From the NCBI GenBank assembly GCA_963708165.1, contig OY970187.1, positions 2,170,001 through 2,234,000 of the forward strand: 64,000 bases of DNA, given 5' to 3'. A program made the translations under genes and the position numbers. Under the pieces are notes generated by a model. It was given only the letters and a program-made list of their open reading frames with translations, was not told the DNA's origin and did no database searches. Shown here in pieces: positions 20,125-28,372 of the stretch (its first letter is position 1; each line of letters begins with the position of its first letter). This DNA is from Rubricoccus sp963708165. Its GTDB lineage: Bacteria > Bacteroidota > Rhodothermia > Rhodothermales > Rubricoccaceae.

Positions 20125-20599
20125 AGGAGGGGCGCGCGGGGCGCGGGGGGTGCCAGAAATGCGTTCCGCGAAGGTACGCGCGGGGTTTCGGCACGATCCC
20201 GGAAGGTTGCGCGGGCCTCTGGCGCCAGAGGCGTGGCGCCGTTTCTGAAGGAGCAATTTTAGTGTCCTCCCGGGCGTACCCGAGAGGACTGTTTCAGTAA
20301 TCCAGCCGCTCTGCGTGAGCTGCTGGCGACCGATCGGGTAGCGATCGCGATTGCGAGCATGGCGCCGCTGCTGTTGCCGTTCATTCGCTAGAGGCTGTGA
20401 ACACCGTGACCGTCTACTCACCATCCGACAACGCGATCGCCACGGCGAGCGCGACTGGACGGCTAGCCTCTGGCGCGACATGGGCCTCACGGACTTCTCG
20501 TGCACGGACGGCTCATCCTCCTCGCATGCCAGCCAAATGCCAATGTGCGCCACGTCAGCACTTGGCTGACTTTGCTAATTTGGCAAGGTGGGTTGCTTT

Positions 20600-20743
20600 T
20601 GTGAACCTCACGGGCGTAAGGTTGCATTACCGTAGTCACTTGCATCACTGCAAGTGGAAACTGTATCAGGGTCATGTGCCCTAGGGTTGATGAAAGTGGC
20701 CCGCCCAGGCTCCCACCGCGCCAACGGTTGGGAGCCTTTTTGT
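20600..20743 (+). ncRNA. candidate structured small RNA ending in an intrinsic terminator
   Basis: In 140 bases the plus strand can form four successive stems: AACCT/AGGTT (20604-20608 with 20619-20623), the perfect CACTTGCA/TGCAAGTG hairpin with a four-base loop (20637-20656), AGGG/CCCT (20668-20682), and a terminator. There is no open frame ahead of the terminator, so the transcript that ends there should be non-coding or a very short leader. The family is not recognised: it does not match tRNA, SRP RNA or tmRNA hallmarks that I can see. The boundaries are guesses. Confidence 0.4.
20707..20743 (+). terminator. intrinsic (rho-independent) terminator
   Basis: A perfect 9-bp stem AGGCTCCCA/TGGGAGCCT (20707-20715 with 20729-20737) with a 13-base loop is followed directly by a T-run (CTTTTTGTTTGG). 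This is the most canonical terminator in the window, and no protein gene precedes it on the plus strand. Confidence 0.8.
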
Positions 20744-20833
20744 TTGGCTCCTATGGAATCCTGAGAGGATGTGCTCTCATTATCGCTAGATCCGCTAGCT
20801 GAAACCACTCAACACCTGTTACCAGAGGCGATA

Positions 20834-20934
20834 CGAACCGGTTACATGGTCGCGAAGGGTCGTGTAGAGTTGTATTTCCTTCACATTACCTACGCTTTTG
20901 TAAGGTTTGGAAGGTTTCACTTGTAACCGGTTCG
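20834..20934. repeat. 12-bp inverted repeat in the AT-rich core
   Basis: CGAACCGGTTAC at 20834-20845 and its exact complement GTAACCGGTTCG at 20923-20934 are separated by 77 bases. Each arm contains the palindrome AACCGGTT. It could be a paired operator, a recombination site or the ends of a small element; nothing here decides between these. Confidence 0.6.
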
Positions 20935-21636
20935 GAATACATAGTCCTAACGTTAAGGCGCTGCAGAACAGGGGCTTGTGCTGAGTTTCTAGATTTATGG
21001 TTTGAGAACACTGTTCCAAGCGGAATGCAATCGTGCGGAAACAATGAAGACTGTTTGTTTCGTCTGGCGCCAGAGGTCACCCAATCCGGGTAAAGGCGCG
21101 CAGTGAATGGGCGGCACCGCACACCCCAAACACCCAAACGGCCAGAAACGAGCAGTGGCACACGCCGGAGGCCTCTGGCGCGGCTCTTGGAAGAGGAGCA
21201 GGCACACTCGCTTCCCACACCGCCATGTTCTGCCTCTCCTCCGCCGTCCGCCCCACGTCCTCCCGCTCCCGCCGTGCCTCTGGCGCTCGCGCTGCCTTCG
21301 CGCCGATCTGGGACCGCCCGGCTCCACGCGCCGCTCGGACACGCTACGTGCACCCCGCGCTTCGCTGGGTCGAGACGCCAGAGGCCGCACCCCGCCGCCG
21401 CGCGGCCTGAGCCTCTGGCGGGGCAACGCCGAAGAGTTCTACCGCGCCCGGCTCTCACGCCAGAGGCGAGAGCGTTGGCCGGAGCACTCGGTTCGGCACA
21501 GATCCTTCGGCTACGGCCTGCGGCCTTCGCTCAGGATGACACATTGGGAAGGGCAGCGAATCAGCCACCACACCCAGACACAACGCGGCCTCTGGCGCAT
21601 ACGTCGCCAGAGGCCGCAGAATTCGGGGGTTAGGGG

Positions 21637-22233
21637 TTAGCGCGCCGTCACCGGAGCGGCGAACTGAATGGGGAACGCGATGTCTACGTCGATCTCGTCG
21701 CTCGTGGCGGTGCTGCTCGTCTTCGGCGCGTCGTCGAAGTGGTAGAGCACGGCGCTCAGCGTGCCGGTGCCGCTGGCGCCAGAGGCGACCGTCGCCTGGA
21801 ATGTGAGTCCGACGGCAATGTCGCGGCCCCCAGACTGGTAGTCGCTCTCCGAATCGGTGAGCGTGACCGTGCCGCCAGAGGCGGGCTGGAAGCTGTAGCG
21901 GAAGAGATGCTCGTCAGCCTCGTCACGCACCTCGTCGGTGATGTCCACGTTGTTGATCGTGTCATCGAGCGCGATGGTGCCGCTGTACGTCGCGCCGGGG
22001 CGGAGCGTGATGCGGGACGGCGTAAACGTGTCGATCACCTCGCCGTCGGAGGCGGTACCGGTGATCGTGACCGAGTCGCCTGCGTCGTCGTCGTTGGTGA
22101 GTGTGATGGCGACCTGGGTGATGAGTTCTTCTTCGTTGGGCGGCCCGTCGGGCTCGCCGGAGTCGCAGGCGGTGAGGGTGAGCGAGGCCAGGAGAGCGAG
22201 CGCCGTGGCGCCGCGAGAGAGGGTCGTAAACAT
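21637..22233 (-). CDS. small acidic lipoprotein of a TonB-receptor locus
   Basis: 198 residues with a lipoprotein signal (MFTTLSRGATALALLASLTLTACDSG, lipobox LTAC). The mature part is acidic and beta-rich: EEELITQVAITLTNDDDAGDSV, then LRPGATYSGTIALDDTINN, then DEVRDEADEHLFRYSF. This pattern matches a small lipoprotein family that in Bacteroidota sits beside a TonB-dependent receptor and is sometimes named type 1 periplasmic binding fold protein. The abundant Asp/Glu/His would suit metal binding. It follows the receptor gene by 112 bp on the same strand. Function is inferred from context only. Confidence 0.75.
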   Translation of the reverse strand: MFTTLSRGATALALLASLTLTACDSGEPDGPPNEEELITQVAITLTNDDDAGDSVTITGTASDGEVIDTFTPSRITLRPGATYSGTIALDDTINNVDITDEVRDEADEHLFRYSFQPASGGTVTLTDSESDYQSGGRDIAVGLTFQATVASGASGTGTLSAVLYHFDDAPKTSSTATSDEIDVDIAFPIQFAAPVTAR

Positions 22234-22345
22234 GGGTGTGGTGTACAGTAGGTGTACGGTGGTGGTCGCCAGAGGCGAGACGGGAGCCGTTCGGCTGACG
22301 ACCGGGAAGCGGAGCGGGCCGAATGCCTGCTCCGGGATCGGGTGT

Positions 22346-24727
22346 CTAGCCGAGCGGGACCGAGACGCGAAGCGTCGCGTTGCGGCCGGGCTCGTCGACG
22401 AAGTAGCGGAAGCGGCTCAGCGCGTCGCGGTAGCGCACGTCGAGCAGGTTGTCGATGCCGAGCTGGACGCGCAGCGGGACGCCGTTCCACGCGAGTGTGC
22501 CGCCGATGCGGAGGCCGGTGAGCGTGTACGCGTCCGGGTAGGGCGCCGCGAGGAAGACGCCCGGCTGCACGCGGTCCTGCCGCGCGACGTGCTGCACGTC
22601 GACTTCGGCAAAGACGCCTCTGGCGCCGAGAAAGCGCTCGGCCGTCGCGCGGACGTGGCCGCCCACGCGGTTGGAGGGCACGCCGTAGAGCGGCCCGTCC
22701 AGGCTCAGGTTGTCGGCGCGAAGGATGGACGTTTTCGCGCCCAGGTCCAGCCACGCCAGAGGCCGCAGTTCGAGCGTCGCGTCGATGCCCGCGAGGCGCG
22801 CGTCGGTGTTGGTGGTCTCGAACGTGGGAAACGTGCCGCGGATGGTGACGGTCGGCTCGGGGCGCTCCAGCGCGTAGACGTAGCCGAAGATGTGGTTGGC
22901 GTAAACGCTCACCTCGCCAGAGGCCAGGGCGCTCTCGTGGCGCAGCGTCGCGCTGGCGTCCAGGCTGCGCTCAGTGTCCAGGTCCGGGTCGCCAATCTCG
23001 AACTGCGCCGTGCCGTGGTGCACGCCGTAGGAGTACAACTCGCTGATGTTGGGTGGGCGCCACGCGCTGCCCACAGTGCTCGCGAGGCTCCACTGCTCGC
23101 CCAGCGAGAGAAGCGCGCCCACAACGGCTGCGCCGCCGAGGAACGAGCGCCGCACGTCGCCAAACTCCCGCCTCTGGCGGTCGAACGGGTAGGCGCGCTG
23201 CGTGCGGGCGTCCACTCTCGCGCCCGCTTCCAGGCTCAGCGCGCCAGAGGCCGCATAGGTGCCGTGCGCGAAGAGGCCGCCGTCGAAGGCGCGGTAGTTG
23301 GGGACGAGCACGCCGCCGCCGCCGTTCTCGTTGAGCTGCGTGCGGCCCTGCACGCCGACCGTGATACGCGCGCGGTCCGAGAGGTTGGGCTCGATCTTGA
23401 GGTCCAGCGACTGCGTGAGCAGCGCGAGGTCGAACGAGGGCGTCTCGCTGAACGAAGCCTCGTCGGCGCTGTACGGGCGGTGCGCGTCGAACTCCTGGCG
23501 GCGGTTGTTTTGCACCGCGTACTGCGCGTCGACGTGGTGACCGTCGCCAAACGTGGTGTGGCCGTGGAGGCTCGCCACATCGTGCGTGACAGCCTGCTTG
23601 GGCGCCTCGATGTCGTAGGAGAAGCCGTAGTTCCAGTCCGGGTCCGGTCCGCCTCTGGCGATGATCGCCTGGAGGTTTCGGGCGTTGCCGAAGTGCGAGC
23701 CTTTGTAGATGCCCAACTCGGTCGCGAAGCGGCGCAGGTGGCCGTCGATCTCCAGCGGGCCGCGCGTGTAGCCCAGCGTGAGGTGGCCCGACGCCTCGGC
23801 AAAGGCCGAGTTGCGGATCACGAAGTCGGGCGAGCGGGCATCTCCCGCGCGCCGCGCCGAGCCCTGGAGGCGCCATGCGAAGCCCGGCAAAGCCTCTGGC
23901 GCGCCTTCGAGTTGGAGCGAGCCCGCGCCCTGTCCGCTGTTGGAAAACGCCTGGAGCGAAAACCGCCCGCCCACGCCAGAGGCCGTGGGCAGGTCCTCGT
24001 CGTCCAGCCGGACGACGCCGCCAATCGCGCCTGCGCCGTACTCGACGCCAGCGGCCCCGCGGATAACCTCGATGCGGCCGGCCGAAAACGGGTCGATCTC
24101 GGGCGCGTGCTCGCCGCCCCACTGCTGGCCCTCCTGGCGCACGCCGTTTTCCAGGATCACGACCCGGTCGGAGTGCAGGCCGCGCACGACGGGCTTCGAG
24201 ATCGTCGGCCCGGTGGAGAGCGTGGTCACGCCGTTGAGGGTGGCGAGCGTTTCTGCGAGCGTCTGCCCGCGCAGGTCATCTAGCTCCACGCCTTGCAGTA
24301 CGCCCACGGAGCGCGTGTCGCGCCCCAGAGCCTCTTGCGCTGGATTGACGGTGACGATGACGTCGCCCAATAGCGTCGCGTCCGCGCTCAGCGAGACATC
24401 CAGCGAGGCCTGGCCGCTGGCGAGATCGACGACGCGCGCGAGCGGCGTGTAGCCGACAAATGAGATGCTGACCGTGGCGGTGTCGCGCGGCAGATCGAGG
24501 ATGCGGAAGCGCCCGTCGGGATCGGTCGCGGCGCCTCGGCCAAGAGCCGCCACGCGGACGGTCGCGCCCGGGAGCGGATCGCCAGAGGCGGCGTCGGTGA
24601 CCATTCCGCTGAGCATGGCTCCGCCATCGGAGTGCTGAGCGGAGGCGGGAAACGCGAGGAGCAGCAGCGCGAGGCTGGTAGCGCAGAAGGCGGGGCGCGA
24701 GGCCCAGCCCGAAATCGTGGCAAACAC
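22346..24727 (-). CDS. TonB-dependent outer-membrane receptor, probable metal uptake
   Basis: 793 residues. A signal peptide is followed by a carboxypeptidase-like domain (GMVTDAASGDPLPGATVRVAALGR) and a plug domain (LAETLATLNGVTTLSTGP, SKPVVRGLHSDRVVILENGV, GGEHAPEIDPFSAGRIEVIRG). A 22-strand barrel follows, ending with the terminal strand NATLRVSVPLG. Histidines in the plug (QQWGGEHAPEID) and in extracellular loops (SYGVHHGTAQF) recall zinc and other metal receptors such as ZnuD. It lies between a His-rich secreted protein and an acidic lipoprotein, all on the minus strand, which together look like a metal-acquisition unit. The substrate is an inference. The frame is intact over 2.4 kb. Confidence 0.9.
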   Translation of the reverse strand: MFATISGWASRPAFCATSLALLLLAFPASAQHSDGGAMLSGMVTDAASGDPLPGATVRVAALGRGAATDPDGRFRILDLPRDTATVSISFVGYTPLARVVDLASGQASLDVSLSADATLLGDVIVTVNPAQEALGRDTRSVGVLQGVELDDLRGQTLAETLATLNGVTTLSTGPTISKPVVRGLHSDRVVILENGVRQEGQQWGGEHAPEIDPFSAGRIEVIRGAAGVEYGAGAIGGVVRLDDEDLPTASGVGGRFSLQAFSNSGQGAGSLQLEGAPEALPGFAWRLQGSARRAGDARSPDFVIRNSAFAEASGHLTLGYTRGPLEIDGHLRRFATELGIYKGSHFGNARNLQAIIARGGPDPDWNYGFSYDIEAPKQAVTHDVASLHGHTTFGDGHHVDAQYAVQNNRRQEFDAHRPYSADEASFSETPSFDLALLTQSLDLKIEPNLSDRARITVGVQGRTQLNENGGGGVLVPNYRAFDGGLFAHGTYAASGALSLEAGARVDARTQRAYPFDRQRREFGDVRRSFLGGAAVVGALLSLGEQWSLASTVGSAWRPPNISELYSYGVHHGTAQFEIGDPDLDTERSLDASATLRHESALASGEVSVYANHIFGYVYALERPEPTVTIRGTFPTFETTNTDARLAGIDATLELRPLAWLDLGAKTSILRADNLSLDGPLYGVPSNRVGGHVRATAERFLGARGVFAEVDVQHVARQDRVQPGVFLAAPYPDAYTLTGLRIGGTLAWNGVPLRVQLGIDNLLDVRYRDALSRFRYFVDEPGRNATLRVSVPLG

Positions 24728-24835
24728 GGCAGGAGGAATCAGCGAGGGAAGACAAGCCGGAGCGTTCCGGCTTTCGAGTCCTGTCGGCGCCAGAGGCCTC
24801 TGGCGCCCGGGAAGCTCCCGCGCGTGCGGGAGCGC

Positions 24836-25228
24836 CTAGCTGACGGGGGGCGCGCGTGCGCCTGCTCCGTGTGCCGCCTGTGTCTGAATCCATCGCGCCT
24901 GTGCGTCCAGCGCGTCGCCACTCGTGCCGCCGCCGAAATCAGGCGTGGCACCTGCACCTGTCGCGACCGAGACGCCGCCGCAGACCGCGCAGTCCACGTC
25001 GTGCGGCAGCGGGGGACAGGGCGCCGTCGCCAGAGGCCCGGCCTCTTGCGCGAGATGCGCCTCGTCGCCGTGGTGCTCGTCGTGGTGCGCATCGCGCTCG
25101 GCCTGCACCTCCATCGCGTGCGCGGCGCGGTGCACCGACGGCAGCACAACGCCTCCCACCGTCAGAACGGCGAGCAAGACAGTGGCGAGAACCGAGCGGA
25201 GAGCGGTCAAGCGAGAAGCGGAAAGCAC
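24836..25228 (-). CDS. His-rich exported protein with CxxC, upstream of the TonB receptor
   Basis: About 130 residues. A hydrophobic N-terminal segment (LRSVLATVLLAVLTVGGVVLPSVHRAAH) is followed by a His/Asp/Glu cluster (AERDAHHDEHHGDEAHLAQEA) and a cysteine motif (CPPLPHDVDCAVCGG). Small proteins of this plan (His-rich, CxxC) accompany metal-uptake receptors in Bacteroidota and are assumed to bind zinc or copper. The start is uncertain: the GTG at 25228 is chosen because in-frame codons further upstream run through a genomic repeat (SASGARG). It leads the three-gene minus-strand cluster, 108 bp before the receptor. Confidence 0.6.
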   Translation of the reverse strand: MLSASRLTALRSVLATVLLAVLTVGGVVLPSVHRAAHAMEVQAERDAHHDEHHGDEAHLAQEAGPLATAPCPPLPHDVDCAVCGGVSVATGAGATPDFGGGTSGDALDAQARWIQTQAAHGAGARAPPVS

Positions 25229-25324
25229 GAGGCGAGAAAGATATACGTCCTGAGCCTCGATGTGTTGCCACACGCCTCTGGCGCCAGAGGCCGAACCGAC
25301 CGCCGCCCCGCGCATTGGCAGGCC

Positions 25325-27580
25325 ATGACGCTACGCCTTCTCGCCGCGCTCCTGCTCCTGGGCGGCTGCGCTTCCGATTCCACGCCAGAGGCCGACGCCT
25401 CTGGCGCCACGCCCGAGCTCCTGGCGCAGGCCGAGGCCTACCTGAACACCGACCGCCCGCGTGGCGCCGTCCGCCTCTTGCGTGAGGTGCGGAGCGACGA
25501 CCCCACAACGCGGCTGCTCGCGGCGCGCGCCGAAGCAGGCGTGGGCGATTGGCCCCGCGTTCTCGCGCTCCTGAATGGCGCCAGAGGCCTCGACTCGCTG
25601 GACAGCGGGCGCGGCCTCTATCTCCTCGCCCGCGCGCACGACGACGCCGGTGACCCCGCGGCGGCGCTCGCAGCCTACGACGCCTTTCTCGCCACGCCAG
25701 AGGCGCCCGAATCCAGCCTCTGGCGCGATGCCGCGCGATTGCGCCGCGCGCTGGTGCTCGTTCGCGAGTCGCCAGAGGCTGGCAACCGCGCGCTGGACGA
25801 GATCGCGGACGTGTCGAGCGAGTGGCGCGGCGTGCTCAAAGCTGAGGCACTCGCGCGGTCGGGCGACGCAACGATGACGGAGACCGTGGCGTCTGCGTAC
25901 ACGCGCGGCGCGCTGGGCCGCCGCGCGTGGGACGCGCGCATCCAGGCGGCGCGAGCCTCTGGCGACCGCAACGCCGCCCGATCCCTGGCACGTCAGGCGC
26001 GGGCGAGCATGGACACCGATGCAGCGCGCGCTCACTTCGCACGCGTGGCCGGAGATCTCGCGCAAGAGGCCCGCGACACCGGCGCCGCCCGCACCCTCTG
26101 GCGCGAGGCCATCGACGCCGATCCCGGAAGCCGGGGCGCCCGCGAGGCCGCGGCACGTCTCCGCGAGGGCTCGCCAGAGGCTGCCGACTGGCTCGCGCTG
26201 GCACGCAGCGAACGCGCGCTTGGCCTCAACGCCGAGGCCGCGGCTGACTTCCAGAAATGGCTCGGTGCGGGCGAGGGCACGCCCGCCCAGCAGGCCGACG
26301 TGCGCTACCAGGCCGCCGACGCGCTCTTCGACGCGCAGCAGTACGGCGAGGTCGAAGCTCTCCTCGCGCCCATCATGAACCAGCGCCGTGCGCGCGAACT
26401 CTGGGCGGGCACGCTCAGCCGCATGGGCCGCGCGCCAGAGGCGGCGGCCGTCTACCTCGCGCTGGCCTCTGGCGACGCCGCGCCCAACCTCTACTTCGCC
26501 GCCGACGCGTTGCAGCAGGGCGGGGATACGGAGGAGGCACTTCGCCTCTACCGGCGCGTCGAGCGCGAGCACGCGGGCACACGCTGGGCGGGACTCGCCA
26601 CGATGCGCCGCGCCGGGCAGGCCTTTCTGGAAGAGGATTATGCCCAAGCCGCCCGCCTCTGGGACGGCTACGCCTCGCGAGCGCCCAGCGGCACGCACAC
26701 GCTGCGCTCGCGCTACTGGGCCGGCCGCGCCCTCGCCGAATCTGGCGACGCCAGAGGCGCCGAATTACGCTTCCGCGCTGTCCGTCGCGAGGCGCGCGAC
26801 TCGTACTACGCGCTGCTCGCCAGCGACGCCCTCGGCGAGCCCTTCTGGCCTCTGGCGATGGGCGCGTCGCCGCCAGAGAACCCCGAGATGGCTGCGCGAA
26901 TGGACGACGTCCTGCGCGGCGTGGACATCCTGCGCGAAGCGGGTTTCCCCGCTTCCGCCGACGACGAACTGGACCGCACCATCGCGCGGACGGGAGGCGG
27001 CGAGGCCACGCGATACGCGCTCGCCGAAGCGCTCGTCGCCAGAGGCTATGGGCAGCGGGCCATCCAGGTCGGTCAGGGCCTGAGCGGGCAGAACGAGCGG
27101 CGCATGCGCATCCTCTACCCGTTCCCGTTCCGCCGCATGATCACCGCCGAGGCCGAAGCGCGCGGCGTCGGTCCGTTTGTGGCGGCGGCGCTGATCCGGC
27201 AGGAGTCGCTGTTCTCGGCGCGCGCCACGTCGCACGTCGGCGCCAGAGGCTTGATGCAACTCATGCCCGCCACAGCGCGGCCTCTGGCGCAGGCCGAGGG
27301 TATCGCGGACTGGGACCCGGAATGGCTGTACCTGCCCGAGGTCAATGTGAGTCTCGGCACGCGCTACGTGGGCGAGCAGGCCGAGGCCTATGGCGGCGCG
27401 CTCCCAGCCATCTTCGGCGCCTACAACGCCGGTCCGCACCAGATTGACGCGTGGAAAGCCTTCCCCGAGTTCGGCCGCGACGCGCTGTTTACGGAGCGCA
27501 TCCCGTTCCGTGAGACGCGCGAGTACGTCAAGATCCTGACCCGCAACCGCGCGATCTACGAAGGCCTGTACGGCGGCTGA
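25325..27580 (+). CDS. slt: lytic murein transglycosylase (Slt70-like) lipoprotein
   Basis: 751 residues. Starts MTLRLLAALLLLGGCASD (lipobox LGGC), so it is membrane-anchored in the periplasm. Residues about 25-550 are TPR-like helical repeats forming the superhelical U-domain. The catalytic lysozyme-like domain is C-terminal: AAALIRQESLFSARATSHVGARGLMQL, with Glu627 as catalytic acid, then AYNAGPHQIDAWK and FRETREYVKILTRNRAIYEGLY. It cleaves peptidoglycan glycan strands to 1,6-anhydro products. Many helices contain repeat-derived turns (ARGLDS, TPEAPESSLWRDA, LASGDA), showing that TPR loops tolerate the motif. A longer upstream in-frame extension is rejected because it is antisense to the His-rich gene and repeat-filled. 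Confidence 0.92.
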   Translation: MTLRLLAALLLLGGCASDSTPEADASGATPELLAQAEAYLNTDRPRGAVRLLREVRSDDPTTRLLAARAEAGVGDWPRVLALLNGARGLDSLDSGRGLYLLARAHDDAGDPAAALAAYDAFLATPEAPESSLWRDAARLRRALVLVRESPEAGNRALDEIADVSSEWRGVLKAEALARSGDATMTETVASAYTRGALGRRAWDARIQAARASGDRNAARSLARQARASMDTDAARAHFARVAGDLAQEARDTGAARTLWREAIDADPGSRGAREAAARLREGSPEAADWLALARSERALGLNAEAAADFQKWLGAGEGTPAQQADVRYQAADALFDAQQYGEVEALLAPIMNQRRARELWAGTLSRMGRAPEAAAVYLALASGDAAPNLYFAADALQQGGDTEEALRLYRRVEREHAGTRWAGLATMRRAGQAFLEEDYAQAARLWDGYASRAPSGTHTLRSRYWAGRALAESGDARGAELRFRAVRREARDSYYALLASDALGEPFWPLAMGASPPENPEMAARMDDVLRGVDILREAGFPASADDELDRTIARTGGGEATRYALAEALVARGYGQRAIQVGQGLSGQNERRMRILYPFPFRRMITAEAEARGVGPFVAAALIRQESLFSARATSHVGARGLMQLMPATARPLAQAEGIADWDPEWLYLPEVNVSLGTRYVGEQAEAYGGALPAIFGAYNAGPHQIDAWKAFPEFGRDALFTERIPFRETREYVKILTRNRAIYEGLYGG

Positions 27581-27656
27581 TTCTCGCCAGAGGCTAGCCT
27601 TTGGCCGCGCCCTTGGGCCTCCCGTGAAGCCGGCGGGGTCTTGCGCTGACCAAGCA

Positions 27657-27716
27657 TTAGACGCTCGCGCCAGAGGCGAGGACGGCGAGCACAGCGGCGA
27701 GCAGACGGAGCGGCAT
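27657..27716 (-). pseudogene. orphan signal-peptide-like stub
   Basis: A 19-codon frame, MPLRLLAAVLAVLASGASV then stop, looks like a bare signal peptide whose end is made by a repeat copy. The surrounding 27581-27839 holds no other gene. It is probably the residue of a lost secreted-protein gene, or chance. Confidence 0.2.
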
Positions 27717-27839
27717 GAACGGGGAGATCGGTAGACCTCACCCGCGGAGTCTGGACGGCATTACTCCTCCCCCCGGCGCCACATGCCCGATTACGCCTGC
27801 GCGCCCCTGTGGGGCACCGTAAGGCGAGGCCTCTGGCGG

Positions 27840-28256
27840 TTACGCGGCGAGCGCGCGGCTGCTCTGCCCGTCGTGCCGCCGGATGTAGGCGAGAAAGCCC
27901 GCAAGCGTGGCCGGAACGGCGCCGATGGTTTCCTCGCTCATGTCCCAGTCTGGGAACAGCCGCCGTTTCGTTCCGGCGAGGTCGAGGAGAGAGCCCTCGG
28001 CGACGATGTCCACGTTCTGATGACGTGGGTCCTCGGCGATGCTCTCGAACAACCCGCGTACTGCTTCCTCTGGGCCTTCGAGCCACTGGAGGAACGCGCC
28101 GGGTATGTCGTCTACGTGGCTGTGCGTGCCATGTAGCAGCACGCCCGTTACGCCTCTCGCGCGGTTTCGCTGGGCCGCGCGAACGGTGAGCGCGCGAAGC
28201 GACAGGTCGCCGAAGGCGTGCGTGGCGACGGAGCGGTACAGGATGGCATGCAACAT
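27840..28256 (-). CDS. BLUF-domain blue-light photoreceptor (short, stand-alone)
   Basis: 138 residues. LHAILYRSVATH carries the conserved tyrosine, NRARGVTGVLLHG the asparagine and strand of the flavin pocket, and GAFLQWLEGPEEAVRGLF the conserved glutamine and LEG motif. IAEDPRHQNVDIVAEG completes the fold. BLUF domains bind FAD non-covalently and shift hydrogen bonding on blue-light exposure. After the fold there are only about 40 residues (FPDWDMSEETIGAVPATLAGFLAYIRRH), so no enzymatic effector is fused. It would act by protein-protein contact. It stands alone between repeats, with no obvious partner next to it. Confidence 0.9.
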   Translation of the reverse strand: MLHAILYRSVATHAFGDLSLRALTVRAAQRNRARGVTGVLLHGTHSHVDDIPGAFLQWLEGPEEAVRGLFESIAEDPRHQNVDIVAEGSLLDLAGTKRRLFPDWDMSEETIGAVPATLAGFLAYIRRHDGQSSRALAA

Positions 28257-28372
28257 GGGTTCACAACCCGCCGACCTCTCTCTTTGGTTCGTGGTTCTGC
28301 CCCCGCGACGTGAAGCATCGCCCGCCAGAGGCGGTTTGGGGCGATGCCCTATGTGCTAGGCCGGGGGATGCC

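Larger units (their letters stand above)
20125..21636. other. 1.5-kb gene-free interval with an AT-rich core
   Basis: No convincing protein gene is seen on either strand. The outer parts (20125-20550 and 21060-21636) are GC-rich and dense in iterated-repeat copies. They include, near 21510-21540, a block reading ATCCTTCGGCTACGG followed by CGCTCAGGATGACA, a familiar intergenic repeat style. The core, about 20560-21060, is close to 46% GC and nearly lacks the repeat. It holds a candidate structured RNA with terminator and a 12-bp inverted repeat, listed separately. The low GC and lack of repeats suggest either recent acquisition or a protected regulatory region. Confidence 0.6.

Noticed and set aside
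20351..20684. Short plus-strand frames of 72-95 codons before the terminator at 20707
   Set aside because: No recognisable domain, unusual composition, and they end before or across the predicted RNA stems. I cannot support them as genes.
20125..21636. tRNA, SRP RNA or tmRNA in the large intergenic interval
   Set aside because: I looked for a TTCGA arm with acceptor pairing, the SRP GGAAG tetraloop region and a tmRNA tag frame and saw none. Only a generic structured RNA with a terminator can be supported.
24632..25324. N-terminal extension of the transglycosylase upstream of 25325
   Set aside because: The extension overlaps the His-rich gene on the other strand and consists of Arg-rich, repeat-derived sequence. 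The ATG at 25325 gives a perfect lipoprotein signal.
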